A DNA stretch of 64,000 nucleotides from Muricea muricata (GCA_963855995.1 OY979717.1:48249744-48313743), one strand, 5' to 3'. Positions 20,999-33,177 are shown, counted from the stretch's first letter. The notes: generated by a model not told the origin, from the sequence alone. Numbers and translations: made by a program.

Positions 20999-21178
20999 AG
21001 CTCTCTACTATGTAATCCGCTATGTCTCACGACTCTGTATAATAGTGTTTGGTTTTGCGACTCAAACAGAAACTAATTTGATGCATAAATAAATGGTGTC
21101 AAAATGCCGCTCTAATTAGATTCCGAATGCCGCTAGAATTAATATTAATGTTTGAAAACAAAGATTCAAATTTAAGTA

Positions 21179-21281
21179 TGTGGTAACGTTTGAAGAGAGT
21201 TTAATATGAAGCTTCCTCGTTTATATACAAAACCCATTACGTCATTAGTAATATGCTAAATAGTAACTGTATAACACTACA
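21179..21281 (-). repeat. 3' LTR of deleted Gypsy element
   Basis: 103 bp, nearly identical to 23936-24038. In element orientation it starts TGTAGTG after a purine tract GAAAAGGGAGA and ends TTACCACA. Flanked by AAGTA at 21174-21178. Confidence 0.9.
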
Positions 21282-21380
21282 TCTCCCTTTTCATGAGATG
21301 AAACTATTGTGGTTAAACATAATGTCAATTTAGTTGTGTCCTTCACATGTCCCTATTATCAAAGTAAATCTAAATGTCCA

Positions 21381-23786
21381 TTACTCCAGTCCCAAATTTT
21401 CTCTTGCTTTTAAAGACAATGTTTTGATTCTCCTTGGCCTGCTACTTATATTTAATGATGGTACTGTTTGCTGTTCGTCTTGCTTCTCATTGGTGTCAAT
21501 GGGAATGTTCCGCAACTGGACTCGGTTTCTTCTTACAACCATTGTAGGACTGTCTACCAGATATGATCTTGGTTTCTTTGATGGTGGTATTACTGTCTCT
21601 GTACAATCCATATCTGTGATGTATAATGTTGCTCCTGATGGTAGATGTTTTAATTGTTGGGCTCTGTGGCGATTGTCAAAGTTCTTTTTCTGCTTCGATC
21701 TGTACACTTCTTCCTTTTCTTTGAAGAGTTCCTGATTTGGCAGTTGTGGTATCAAATGTCGTGGTATTATTGGTATTGTTGACTTTATCTTTCTTCCAAT
21801 GAGGAGTTCTGCTGGCGAGTATCCGCTTGCTAATGGAGTTGACCTATATGCCAGCAGTGCTTTCGTTGGGTCTTTTTCCTTCTTCAGGATATTTTTCACT
21901 GTCTTTACCGCTCGTTCCACTTCGCCGTTCGGTTGTGGATACCTCGGGCTGCTAGTGCTGGGTTGGAATCTCCAATCCTTTGCAAACTGTGCGAATTCAT
22001 CACTATGATATTGTGGCCCATTGTCTGAACGGACCTCGTCCGGAATACCGTGCCTAGCAAATATAGTTTTCAGGGCTTGGATGATCTTTAGTGAGCTTGT
22101 ACTTTTAAGTAATGCTACAACTTCGACATAGCGGGAATAATAGTCGACCACAAGTAGATATGTAACCTTTTCTAGAATGAAAAGGTTGGTTGCAATCAGT
22201 TGCCATGGTCTTTCAGGTAGTGGCGTAGGCATCAGTGGTTCTGGATGCGGTTGTCTGTGCTTGCTGCATGTTGTGCAGTCTTCCACCATGACTTTAATTT
22301 GGGCACTGAATCCTGGCCACCAAACAGATATTTTTGCCTGTTCTCTGCATTTGTTGATACCTTGGTGACCTTCGTGAATTTGGTTGAGGGTATGGCGTTG
22401 CAAGCTGGATGGAATGACTAATCTTGTTCCTTTGAGCAGTAACCCATCGACAATGGTGAGCTCTCCTTGCACTGACCAGTAGGGCTTTACTGTAGGTGTA
22501 ACGTGATCTTTGTCTGGCCATTGATCCTTGCAGTATTTCTTTACTTCTTTACAGATTTCATCTTCATCTTGTGCCTTTTGAATTTCTTTTAATTTCGGAT
22601 TAGATGCTGGTAAGGCGTCGATCACACTTGAAATGTATGCCTTCATTTCATCTTCGTCTACGGTTGGTTGGACTGTACCTTCTGGTATTTTCCTCGACAG
22701 GGTGTCAGCCGTGTAATGTAATTTCCCAGGTATGTGTCGAACATCTTTGATGTTAAATCTCATGAGTCTCATTTTATAGCGTTGTAATCTTGGAGGTAAC
22801 TTGTCGATGGTATGGTTGGTTAAGAGAGGTACCAATGGTTTGTTTCCAGAGTTACTAACAGTGTCAAGGTATACAACTTCACCCAAAAAGTAGACATCTT
22901 CTTCAGATGAGCTTTCCTCCTCGGTTTCTCGACGGGAAGTTAGTTCATTAACTTGTTTGTTGCGTAGTTGTTGGTCAGGTTGACTTCGACATGCTTTTGC
23001 CCAGTGTTCCTTTTTTGAACAATTATTACAGATGGACTCACTTGCAGGGCAGGATTGTCTGGAATGCGCTTGTCCGAGACACCGCGAGCATCTGGGTTTG
23101 TCGAGTTTTCTGTCATTAGAATGTTTGTCACGCGAGTCGCGTGAGCCACGCGAGTATTGTTTTCTATTCTTAGAGATGTTATCAATGTTATTGTGCTCAT
23201 AACTTCCGGTGTATTTATTCCCGTGAATAATACTTTGTTGTTTTTTTATTTCCTCGTTTTGCCTAGCTTGAGCCATGGCTTTCTCTAAAGTAAGCTCCGG
23301 ATCTAGTTGCAATTTTTCAGATAACTTTTTGTTTTTCAGTCCGACAACGATGCGATCTCGTATTAACTGATCTTTGAGCACGCCAAATTCGCAATATTTA
23401 GCAAGACAGTGCAGGTCGGTAATAAAGTCTTCGACGGCTTCGTTTTCGTCTTGTATTCGAACGTTGATTTCGAAAATAACATTTCGTTTGCCAATGAAGT
23501 GGTTTTCAAACATATTTCGGACCGTTTCGTAGCTTTTCATCTCTTGTTCGCTCAGACCAAATGATGTTATTATGTCGTCTGCCTCGTCGCCCATAGTATA
23601 TATTAGCGCGTTGACCTGTTTAGCTTCCTCTTTCTTGTCGAGTTCTGTGGCAATTCTGAATCGCTCAAAGCGACGAATCCAACGGGTCCACTCCGAGGAT
23701 TTAAAGCTAAACTTTGACGGAGGTGTCACTTGATATGTGGTGAAACTTCGAGCGGTATTTACTTCGTCTGTTTCCGTTTCTGCCAT
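21381..23786 (-). CDS. In-frame gag-integrase fusion from the deleted Gypsy element
   Basis: 801 residues without a stop. Residues 1-230 are gag. Two zinc knuckles follow (about 233-266, the second CNNCSKKEHWAKAC). At about 313-317 the frame jumps to the C-terminal end of RNase H (VPLLTNHTIDKLPPRLQRY, then HIPGKLHYTADTLSRK). Integrase follows: HHCC zinc domain (about 470-507), catalytic core with N534 replacing the first aspartate, D588 and E624 (35 residues apart), and a C-terminal domain. The deletion kept the frame, giving a possible Gag-IN protein. The D-to-N change argues against strand-transfer activity. K02A2.6-like (Mag-type) sequence. Confidence 0.85.
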   Translation of the reverse strand: MAETETDEVNTARSFTTYQVTPPSKFSFKSSEWTRWIRRFERFRIATELDKKEEAKQVNALIYTMGDEADDIITSFGLSEQEMKSYETVRNMFENHFIGKRNVIFEINVRIQDENEAVEDFITDLHCLAKYCEFGVLKDQLIRDRIVVGLKNKKLSEKLQLDPELTLEKAMAQARQNEEIKKQQSIIHGNKYTGSYEHNNIDNISKNRKQYSRGSRDSRDKHSNDRKLDKPRCSRCLGQAHSRQSCPASESICNNCSKKEHWAKACRSQPDQQLRNKQVNELTSRRETEEESSSEEDVYFLGEVVYLDTVSNSGNKPLVPLLTNHTIDKLPPRLQRYKMRLMRFNIKDVRHIPGKLHYTADTLSRKIPEGTVQPTVDEDEMKAYISSVIDALPASNPKLKEIQKAQDEDEICKEVKKYCKDQWPDKDHVTPTVKPYWSVQGELTIVDGLLLKGTRLVIPSSLQRHTLNQIHEGHQGINKCREQAKISVWWPGFSAQIKVMVEDCTTCSKHRQPHPEPLMPTPLPERPWQLIATNLFILEKVTYLLVVDYYSRYVEVVALLKSTSSLKIIQALKTIFARHGIPDEVRSDNGPQYHSDEFAQFAKDWRFQPSTSSPRYPQPNGEVERAVKTVKNILKKEKDPTKALLAYRSTPLASGYSPAELLIGRKIKSTIPIIPRHLIPQLPNQELFKEKEEVYRSKQKKNFDNRHRAQQLKHLPSGATLYITDMDCTETVIPPSKKPRSYLVDSPTMVVRRNRVQLRNIPIDTNEKQDEQQTVPSLNISSRPRRIKTLSLKARENLGLE

Positions 23787-23935
23787 ATTTCAATCGTTTT
23801 TGATAACTGTGTTCAGAAATATATGTTTCTCACACTTATTCTGCACGTTCGTACTTTCTATTGTTCGTGTGCTTTTCAGCGAATATCTTTACTTAATTTA
23901 TAGTTTCTCACTCGTGGATCCCACCGCTGCCACCA

Positions 23936-24038
23936 TGTGGTAACGTTAGAAGAGAGTTTAATATGAAGCTTCCTCGTTTATATACAAAACCCATTACGTC
24001 ATTAGTAATATGCTAAATAGTAACTGTATAACACTATA
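23936..24038 (-). repeat. 5' LTR of deleted Gypsy element
   Basis: Matches 21179-21281 with a few differences, including the terminal dinucleotide (TATAGTG instead of TGTAGTG in element orientation). Followed on the plus strand by AAGTA. Confidence 0.9.
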
Positions 24039-24043
24039 AAGTA

Positions 24044-26777
24044 CAGTTTTAAGAAATAGATTTTCGCTTGTGTATGTGTATACGAAATTTTTCCACTGAT
24101 CTTACAGTCTCGGCAATAGAAGCGTTCCGAAAATATTTAACCAATTCATTCGCTCAAATTTAGCGGTACCTCTGATAGTCTAACACTTGTATATAAGTTT
24201 GTATGCACTTCATTTACGACAGATAATCTCAACTGTTTTAGGGTAAGTTGACCATGGCGGTCAACATGGTAACGCTGTCCGAACCGGAATCTGCGACGAA
24301 ACGTCCGAAACTGACCACACCCAAATATTACGCTTTCGCCAAAGTGCTGTCACCTGTATTTTGAGGTGCTAATATGGCTCAAAGATAGTGCTTTTAGGGA
24401 TGGTTTTGGGCCTAGGACTAATGTTTCACAAGCTTCAAATAAACAGCAGTGAACCTACATTACCTTCATTCCTAAATCTTTTTTATAGAAGCATCATTGG
24501 TATCTATTTAGATATATTATCACTGTTTTGGTGCAAAATTTTGTGCAAGATTTTGTGACCGAAATTATAATTTGAAATGCACCTACTGTACTTCTTACGT
24601 ATTTGGTCAAATCCGCCTCTTTACTGTCTAGTTTATCACCGATATTCGTTGAAATTCTTTGCAATTATGCAACTTAGCTCAGACATAATCGTATCGAACA
24701 TATTTTGATCACGTTGTAACCAGGTCTCAAGCAGATTCTAGCTGTTTAACCGTAGACAAAACCTGAAATTTGTCCAACATATAAAACGCAGCATTTTACC
24801 ACCCTTGCAAATTCTGTTTACAGTACAAGTGTCTCAAAATATTTACTGCAAGTCTCTTGCGTGGGCAATGTAGTTTGGCCATGACAGGGGGGAGTGAAAC
24901 TTTTCGCGAAGGTCGAAAGCATATTGCATTGTATGTGCTTTCTATTTTCGTGAAAATATTGAACAATGAGAATGTTACATCTGATTCGTGAGTATGATAT
25001 GGTCAATAAACAGGAAGCTGTGAAAATTTTAACGTACTTTTCAAAATTCGAGAAATTACGGGAGAACTAGAGGAACTTCTAAATCTGAGCAAATGAATTG
25101 ATCAATTTCTCTCAAAACGCTTCTATTTCTGCGACTGTAATACAGGGAAAGACTTTCCTGACACGTGCCAAATACAGATCTTCTGCTCAATGTTTCTCAA
25201 TATATATCAAATCGCGTTAAAATATATTCTGCTTATTGGATCAGATGAGATTACACATTAATAATCTGTCTTAGCAAACATTATTCTTGTGCCTGATTTC
25301 TTAATCACAAATGACAAATTGTATGTATTTTCATTAGATTTCAAACGAAATCTGCAATAAAAATTTTGGAATGCCCGAAATACTCACGGTATATTCCATA
25401 TATAGCTAGCACGTATCATGATAGTTCAGATCAGTCAACGTTGATGTTGTTGTAATATCTGCTGTGTCGTCTCGCACATTTTCGTCGCGAATAGCCGTGA
25501 ACCGAATTGCTTAAAATTGCTGCGTATTCTATTGTGTTGAGGCCTCGAGTTAAACGTAGCTTCGACTGCGGCACGGACCGCGTTGCTTGCTATCTCTGTC
25601 ACTAAATGTACGACTTTCGCAAAACATTAACGCCACAATTTTGCCGTATCATTCACGTTTTTACTTGCACAGGTTGAGGTTTCCCTGTTCACAGCTTTTC
25701 TGCTATTTACACGACGAAGAAGCATTTCTAATGAACAGGTCGCAAGATATGTCGTGCTTCCTATTTCAGTCAAGTTTAGGACAAAGAGAAATCTAACATA
25801 CATGCATCACCAGCTATGTCTTACCTGACCATTTCTATTGGTTAATTCAATGTGAGCTATCAGGTTACCTGCCATGATGTACACATCGTGCGCAGAGCAT
25901 AATCACTGCTGCCGTAGGTTACATGAGTTGCGCACGACGTTAGATACCGGGTACTTAGATAATGTCTAAGAAAGATGAGAACTTTGAACGATGTTAGCCG
26001 CATTGCTCGATTAACTTTAATTTATAATCCAGGTATTATAAATTGGCTCTCTGGTCAGCTTTTGCTCTGGTGAGCTTAATATACTAACGTGTTGTTCATT
26101 GTTCACTAATTTATGTTCAGTTTCATTGTTCTATATCTAGCCAAAAATGTGACTTAAACACTGCGGGTTTAACTTCGTATAAATATCGACTGCAAATACG
26201 AATATTTTAAGGCTTTTAAAAAATCGACTACAAATACGAATATTTACATTAAAAATTATATAACTGTAAAAAGTTAATGTAGTCTTGGAGAGTCGTCATA
26301 ATTTAATGTCTCAGGCACTGGTTTCAGCGCAATTGAAAACGTAGGTATACCTGCAGGCATACCGAGCATATTTTTAGGTTGCTTTATTAGGTTATAGTCT
26401 TTAATTTTGCCCTGGGTCAGATTTAAATTTTGCTCGGAGCTCTTTATGTAAGGAAACGAGCAATACTTTTGCTGGTTTCTCAATTTGCAAAACTTTTTAG
26501 TGTTTTTTTTTTTGTTACTTCCAATTAGAAAAAGGGCTTTTGACGGGTATTTTTCTGTAGAATAACACTTCCTTTTGGCACTTCCGTAATAGTAGTTAAA
26601 AATTTGGATTAATTGGCATAGATTAAAATATTCGCCGGAAATATCCATTTTAGTCGTATGTTTCGCTTTGGTGATAAAGCTTCACAATCACAGATTTTCT
26701 AAAATACGGTAACTTTGGTTCTGATTTTGTTTTATCAAAACAAAATTTTCCAAATTCAATAATTTGTCCATCCGAGA
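24044..26777. other. Intergenic; possible small exon at 24254-24364
   Basis: A 36-codon frame in strong start context (GACCATGG) reads MAVNMVTLSEPES and ends AKVLSPVF. It looks like a first exon but has no supported continuation. Minus-strand frames at 26274-26648 and 26876-27184 have AT-driven composition and no domain. Otherwise no gene or repeat recognised. Confidence 0.35.
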
Positions 26778-29199
26778 ATGGCGGATTTAAGGGCTGGTGG
26801 CATAACGAAAGAAAGGCCAATTCGGCCACTTAACGCTTTGCGGAAAATCGAAACCGTCCGTTATTCCCGGCTGTTTCAGTTTCCTCTCACATGGAAAAAG
26901 GCCTTTAGCATAGACACGTACAGCTGGAAAATCAAATCCGTATATATATAATCATTTTCGTATGCATAATTATTTTTTTCCTCTTTCAAATTTTTACAAT
27001 ATGTTCCAAGTTGAGAGAAGTTTGCGTATCTGAAAAAATCCTGTCCAAAACCCCCAAGAAGAAAATAGAACTGTTCCATTTCACTCAGTCTAATGTCATA
27101 ACCGTTTAGCTTACCAAGGCGAAAGTTTGCTGAAAAGCGTGCACTGTAGTACTGGCTAGTCGCTAAGCTATATTTTAGTGCCATTTTAAATTATGAATAT
27201 GAAAGTTTTCTTTTTAACAGGCAGATGGTATGTTTTGGATTGAGGTTAGCATTAAACCAAATGGTCTTTACGAGTTTCTTACGACTGATATCAAAGTAAA
27301 CAGGCTTCCTAACTACTTGTTTAATGTGAGGTGTGTACTTCCAGTGGAAGAAGATGAGCCTCTAACCTATGTTATTTTGATCAAGCTGTATTACAGAAGC
27401 GTTGCGGGTAAGTTTAGTTGGCGTATTGACAGGTACGTGACTTAGTATTTAATGCTCATATAGTGCATGCCTTCCTTCAAAAGTTGATTACAAATCATTT
27501 ACAAAAAATTAAATGCAAAAAAAAACTTGCAATTTTGTGGTGTGTAATTCTCACTGTGATCACAGAGAATTTAAACTGTACCTTAGATGGTTATCCGGTT
27601 TGTACCATATTTCTAGATTTTTTAGCCTGACGGGCCTTACACGCTATAGGGAATCAGGGATTTAAGGTATTCGTTCGTTCACGGTGTATGTTGGGATAAA
27701 GAATACTGGTAAACCTAATAATAGGTTGGCTGTCACACTGACATCTTCCTGAACAAAAATCACAGCGCCTGTTAAAACTCTACTGGACTGCAGCAGTAAT
27801 TAAAATCTACTATGGTGTTGACTCTCTAAGAGTAAAAACCTAATCCTAAATTGTCGTGTTCATTGCTCTTTCTTTCTCTCGCTCTTTTACAGATGGGCAA
27901 TTGCTTGACTCTTTAAAGTTCACTGTTGCTACTCACGAGAGAGATCGTGACATTTATAATTACCAAGAAGGAAGAGGAATCAAAGACGTGGAAAAACCTC
28001 AGCTAAAGATAAAAATGACAGGTACATCATGTTTTAAAATTTAAGTAACAATGCATGATTTAATAGTATATGGTACTCCACGAAGAGAAGTGTGAAAATT
28101 GCTGATCGATGTTCAATTAATACAAGTATGTTTGAGTGACAGCATGTTGCCCCTGTTCCGTACCTTGATTATTCTGTATTAAGGTAACTCTACAATTATC
28201 TCGTATTTTATGTAACCTTAGCTTTCGGTCAAATTTAGAACGAAAGTACTTACAGCCGGGCAGTATGATTACTTGCAGGAAAGTTAGAAAGTCTTCAACT
28301 GTTAATATATAAGAAAAACAGTACGGTCTTTATTATTGATTTTGAAAGAAGATGAAGCCGTCTGCCTTCGCAGAATTATAAAAATTTTGTTGTCAAATTA
28401 AATGCATAAAAGAAAAAAACTATTTGCCATTTGCCAGAATACATACCGGTTCAAACACGACATGTTAAGCAGATACCCTGGTCGTCCAAAATACAGATCA
28501 ACACACACGCTGTCCTCTCAACTATTAAAAACATTTTGCCTGAGAGTTGTTCTTTGCCAGTTCTGTGTATATAAAAAAGAAGTGAATTTGCCTGCACACT
28601 TGCCACGGCATTGCGATTACCAAATATAGCAACTTCTTAGCAACTTCTGAGTTTCTTTTTTTCCACTGAAACAAAACATTGCAGTACAGAAACTCGTGTA
28701 GGATAACTTTTTGGTCTGTTTTTACTTTGCCTCTAAAATTTCTAATTTAGGTATTCTAGCAGAAAGTATTGGAAGACAAATAATAAAGCTTTTCCAAAGT
28801 CTTGGTGATAATGGTATGACATAGCTGTATAATTCCTGTATACCGAAAAATCGAAAAATTTCAAACTAGAAGATGGAGGAAATCAAATCCATTATGGATA
28901 CCTGAAATCCTTATGTGGACAAACATATAAAAAAACTTGATTTAACTTGATTGAATGAAAAGCGTGTAAGACATTTAACTACGCCTCGGAGTGTTCACGA
29001 TTGGCTCCGATTTCCTTACCATTCCAAAGGGACGCAAATTCTTTAATTTTTTTTCTCAAATAAACCTTTTATTAAAGGACGGTACGATCAGTTCTATCAC
29101 GAACAAGACAAACTATTTGAACGCCTGGAAGAGCTTGAAAAGAAGAAGGAAAACTTTGATTTCAAAGACCTTAAATGGTCTGTTAAATTAGAGGTATGA
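26778..29199 (+). CDS. Five-exon gene of unknown function (best host-gene candidate)
   Basis: Exons: 26778-26939, 27221-27407, 27893-28021, 28751-28813 and 29078-29199. All four introns are GT-AG with pyrimidine-rich acceptors (TTCTTTTTAACAG, CTCTTTTACAG), and phases 0, 1, 1, 1 are consistent throughout, giving about 220 residues. The start is ATGGCGGATTTAAGG; the protein begins MADLRAGGITKERP. The middle is beta-rich (DGMFWIEVSIKPNGLYEF, PLTYVILIKLYYRS); the end is a charged helix (HEQDKLFERLEELEKKKE). I recognise no family. The last codons overlap a possible donor (GAG|GTATGA), so the gene could continue. No transposon hallmarks were seen. Confidence 0.65.
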
Positions 29200-30156
29200 T
29201 AATTTTCGAATTGCAAATACAGACATGGTTTTCATACGGATAGACTAATGAAATTGCAGAAAGTAGCAGCCGGAAGCAGCAGCTATCGCGTTTGCTCAGG
29301 AATTTCATAAAACTTTCGACCAGGTCCGCTATCGTGAAAAATTCCTTGTATGCCAATTTATTCGGGAGTAAATTTGTGACGGCAGGTGCAGGGGAAACAA
29401 ATATCAATCAATAAATAAAATAACACGCGTGCAAACACATTATAGAATGATTTTGGCAAAAAAATGCAGATAAACTTTAATTTTTTTGTGTGAGTACGTA
29501 AAGTTCAGCACCACTATTCTACAGCGTATTGCATCTGTGTTTGTAAAATAAACCGTTGTGAAAGCGCTTTGACTACCAATGGTACTAATCTTCTAAGCAG
29601 AAGTTATTTACCGAAATACTGTTCGTGGCGATCACGGCAATGACCAATGACAGACAAAGACAGAGTGCTTAATTATTGGCATGCTACGAAACCCGGAGTC
29701 GGACTCGGACCCGTAGAAAACCCGGACTCGACAAAAACCCGGACCCGACACTCGGACTTACCTTTAGAAAAAACCGGACTGGCTTTTGCAAAATGGGACT
29801 TGATAGATATTAAGACTGCATTCGAAACTGGGTTCATTAAAAACGAGTTATTAAAAACTTTGCCCGTCAGTTGGCAGAAAATTGAAGCGATTTGAGCTAT
29901 TCATTTCATTTACCATGTTCATTTAAACTATGGTGAAATGTAAAATACGTGAAATTACTAGACATTACTTCTTAAACTCTTTAATTCAACAGTATAAAAA
30001 TAATTCGCTCTTGATGATTCCTGCTTACAAAACGTTACATAACGTAACTACCTTTATATTGACAAAAGAGTCCTGCTATATTAAATATTTCAAAGAGACA
30101 GCAATACAGCATTTTCGTACTTTATTCCTGTTTGTCATTTAACCTCTATTGTATCT
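29200..30156. other. No supported gene; small CCCGGACTCG-type repeat
   Basis: A short low-complexity array of CCCGGACTCG and CCGGACCCG variants occurs at about 29690-29760. No other recognised content. Confidence 0.5.
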
Positions 30157-30306
30157 CTAAACCGTAACATTCAGTCTATCTCGTAGTAATTCGCGGTGCT
30201 CGAGTTCAGAAATGGCTTTAAATCCTCTGGAACCTTTATCAGTGAGAGGATGACAAAGGTGTTCTGTTGTGCGGCGCAATTCGGATTTAAGTGGTAATAG
30301 GCGTTT
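30157..30306 (-). other. Possible coding exon remnant
   Basis: A 49-codon minus frame (KRLLPLKSELRRTTEHLCHP to LEHRELLRDRLNVTV, then TAG) has natural protein composition, but a stop lies just upstream without a clear splice acceptor. It may be a terminal exon or a relic. Unidentified. Confidence 0.3.
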
Positions 30307-30594
30307 GACATATTAGAAGACGTCATCTCCACTCCATCCTTCCAATATTTTCTTCTCGTTATTACAACAATCACCAAATCATAAGACACACCCATAGCAA
30401 ACAGAGACTTTGCTGGCCAAAAATTTCTTGCTTGCTATGGCAAATGCACCAAACGCAGGAACAGGAGGGCCTGGTTTAGGATGTGTCGACGTTTTCCAGT
30501 TCAAACGACTAGACTCTGTGGGGACGTGTCTCTCTCTCTCTCTTTGTGACTTTGTGATCCCACGGTCTATCCTATTGTCTCGTGTTTTGTCGTG

Positions 30595-30602
30595 TGACGT
30601 CA
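30595..30602. promoter_or_regulatory. CRE-like TGACGTCA upstream of the THAP gene
   Basis: A perfect palindrome about 90 bp upstream of the P-element ATG at 30688. Role inferred from motif and position. Confidence 0.35.
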
Positions 30603-32030
30603 TGATCACCGTGCACGTTGCCTTTCAGGTATTTTGGCATACTCACTTTCAAATTTGCAATTAAAATGAAGAAAATTTTAATTTTCAATGATCCCGGGTG
30701 ATAACTGTGCCTTTAATCAATGCGAGACAAATCGTAGAACAAAAGGAATCGGGCTATTCAAGCTTCCAACGGCTAAGGAAGATGCGAGCAGAAAATGGCG
30801 ACAGGATTTTCTGAATATCCTTACTAAATATCGAGTTGATGACAAAAATTTTAAAAGGCAGTTGGCTGCTGATTCGTTACACGTTTGTGAGAAACATTTT
30901 CTCCCTGAAGAGATTAATATTTGTAAGTCAATTAAAATTTATTAAATGTAATGTAATACTTGATTATACAGTGGTGAGATGGTTGCATGCATTATAGGGC
31001 TACACATATTTTACCGGTATTGTAATGCTGACACCCTGTGGCGTATTTGTATGATTCAGACCCGTGGTGTCATATATCCAAATAATAAGTGTACATAACA
31101 TTTTATTTTCAGATCATGGCCCAAAGCTAAGCAAGAAGCAGCTTGTGCATGGAGCATTGCCTACGCAAAATTTACCAGTCAAGTCTCACTCCTTTATTAC
31201 GAAGCCTGAAAAAAGGAACGAAAGCATCGAGCTATTGTACAGGAAAGAGTATCAGCTTCCACAACAACATGTTATAAGAGTCTTAAGGAACTGGCAAGCA
31301 GGGTGAAAAAACTTGCGTTAAATGACTGGAGTGTACCATGTACAGAAAATATTGTTCGAATATGGAAAGTAGATATCCCATATATTTTTCCAACTTATGA
31401 CATTCAAATCGATGATTGCTTGGGTTTTACATTAATCGTATATGGCTGGTTTCTTCCAGACGATCATATTATCTACAAGAATACTAAGCGCAGTCTCAGA
31501 AATATTACAGTTTCAGACTTGATAAGAGAAATACTGCAACTTAAAGTCTGCATAGGACACACAGAGGATGCCTTACTAGTAATTCAGTACATCATGTTCT
31601 GCCAATTAGTACTGACCCATTTGAACTAACTGAGACGTCAAGTCCTTTTCCATCCAAAGAGTATAATAGAGCAAAGGACTGCAAGATACTTGTCAATGAA
31701 GATGAAAGTAATTGTAGTGTTTGTCAAGACAGCGTTCGTATACAGGAGGTCGCAAATAGAAGGAAACGAGCCAGAGAGAATGTGCCTGCATCGCATAAAG
31801 CTCCTGTAAGTGTGACATCACCCAACCGCAGTAAGTTAACTCTTCAAGCTCAGAGGTTAAAGTGCAAACAACTTGAGCATGAAATACAGAAAATGAAGAC
31901 TGAAGTTGACCAAAAAAGTGTGCCAGTGACAAATGATCTTAGTAATGATTTACTGAATATAATTTGAGAAAATGGTGACAAAATGACCCAATTTATGAAA
32001 TTATCTTGCGATCAACAAAAAAGAATAGAC

Positions 32031-32435
32031 GATTTGCATGTTAGACTAACTTTCAATCTAGGCAAGACGAACAAAATCTTTTACTATAGTTAAAAAGAGC
32101 ATCCTAAAATTAGTGGAATTGCCAAGTTTGGTGGCGAAATGTTGTAAAGCATGGAAATTATGGCCTCGCCAAGCTTGCAAATTTGTATACATTTGTATTA
32201 CGCGAGGAAAAAGTTACCACTTTTGATACAATTTTAGCTGAAATGTGGTAAATTTTTCCTCGCGTAATACAAATGCATACAAATTTGCAAATTTTGCGAC
32301 GCCATAATTTCCATGCTTTACAACATTTCGCCACCAAACTTGGCAATTCTACTAATTTTAGGATGCTCTTTTTAACTGTGGTAAAAGATTTTGTTTGTCT
32401 TGGCTAGAGTGAAAGTTAGTCTAACATGCAAATTG
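32031..32435. repeat. Large palindrome inside the P-element
   Basis: Arms of about 190 bp (left from GATTTGCATGTTAGACTAAC, right ending in its complement) share AAAAAGAGCATCCTAAAATT and TTACGCGAGGAAAAA. The short centre is near 32230. It sits where the transposase frame is lost. Likely an inserted foldback MITE. Confidence 0.8.
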
Positions 32436-33177
32436 TCCATTGCATCACGAGCAGCTCAAGGAAAACGGTATCATCCAATGGTTATTAAATGGTGCATTTC
32501 TATGGCAGCTAAATCAGCATCAGCGTATGATGAATTGAGGGAAACATTTTAAGGATAGCACAATTATATTGCCAAGTAGAAGGGTACTTCGAGGTTATAC
32601 TAATGTAATACCACCAAGGACTGGCTTTAATCCTGGGGTAATTCAAGAACTGATACAAATTACAGCAGGGTATAATGACTGTCAAAGATATGTGTTCATC
32701 CTTCTTGGTGAAATGAAGATCTAAGCAAACTTGATTTGGGATGAACATTCTGGAGAACTTATTGGATATGTTGATCTCGGTGATCCAGACATAAACTTTG
32801 CAACTTTGGAAAAATCAGATCATCTTGCATCTCATGCTCTTCTGTTTATGGTGAGAGGAATTACAACAAAATTGAAGCACACAGTTGAATATTTTGCAAC
32901 ATCTGATGTTACAGCAGCTCAGCTTTTCCCACTATTTTGGAGAGCTGTCAGCATATTAGAGATGACATGTAACCTGGCAGTTGTTGGTGCTACTGCTGAT
33001 GGTGCAAGTCCAAATAAGAGGTTATTCTGTATGCATGAAATGATTCAGGGCAGAAATGGTAAAGATGTATGCTACTGTACCAAGAATCTCTTTCAGCCTG
33101 ACCGGAATATCTATTTTTCAGTGATCCTCCACACTTGCTAAAGACAGCACGAAACTGTCTTTTTAACTCCAGTTCAG

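Larger units (their letters stand above)
18080..21005. mobile_element. PIF-Harbinger-like element
   Basis: Termini GTGAGCTTAAGATC (18080) and the reverse complement of 20992-21005 (GAGAGCTTAAGATC) match at 13 of 14 positions, followed by shared subterminal GACCTAAGACG. Inside are the two genes expected for this superfamily, convergent: a SANT/Myb-like protein and a DDE transposase. The left flank is TTA, the family's usual target, but the right flank is TAC, so the duplication is not clean. Both genes are broken. Confidence 0.75.
21174..24043 (-). mobile_element. Ty3/Gypsy LTR element, internally deleted, 2,860 bp
   Basis: Two 103-bp LTRs bracket one 801-codon frame. The 5-bp target duplication AAGTA (21174-21178 and 24039-24043) is perfect. 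A primer-binding-like TGGTGGCAGCGGTGGGATC follows the 5' LTR (right side), and a polypurine tract precedes the 3' LTR. The LTR contains a TATATAAA box. Protease, reverse transcriptase and most of RNase H are missing. Confidence 0.9.

Noticed and set aside
18078-21008. TAG/CTA or TTA/TAC as clean Harbinger target duplication
   Set aside because: No exact direct 3-bp repeat can be placed without shifting the ends, so the target site is left open.
26274-27184. Two minus-strand frames of 124 and 102 codons
   Set aside because: One overlaps exon 1 of the well-supported plus-strand gene; composition is rich in F, Y, N and K, with no domain or splice support.
28402-28629. 75-codon plus frame
   Set aside because: Lies inside intron 3 of the five-exon gene and shows no signal of its own.
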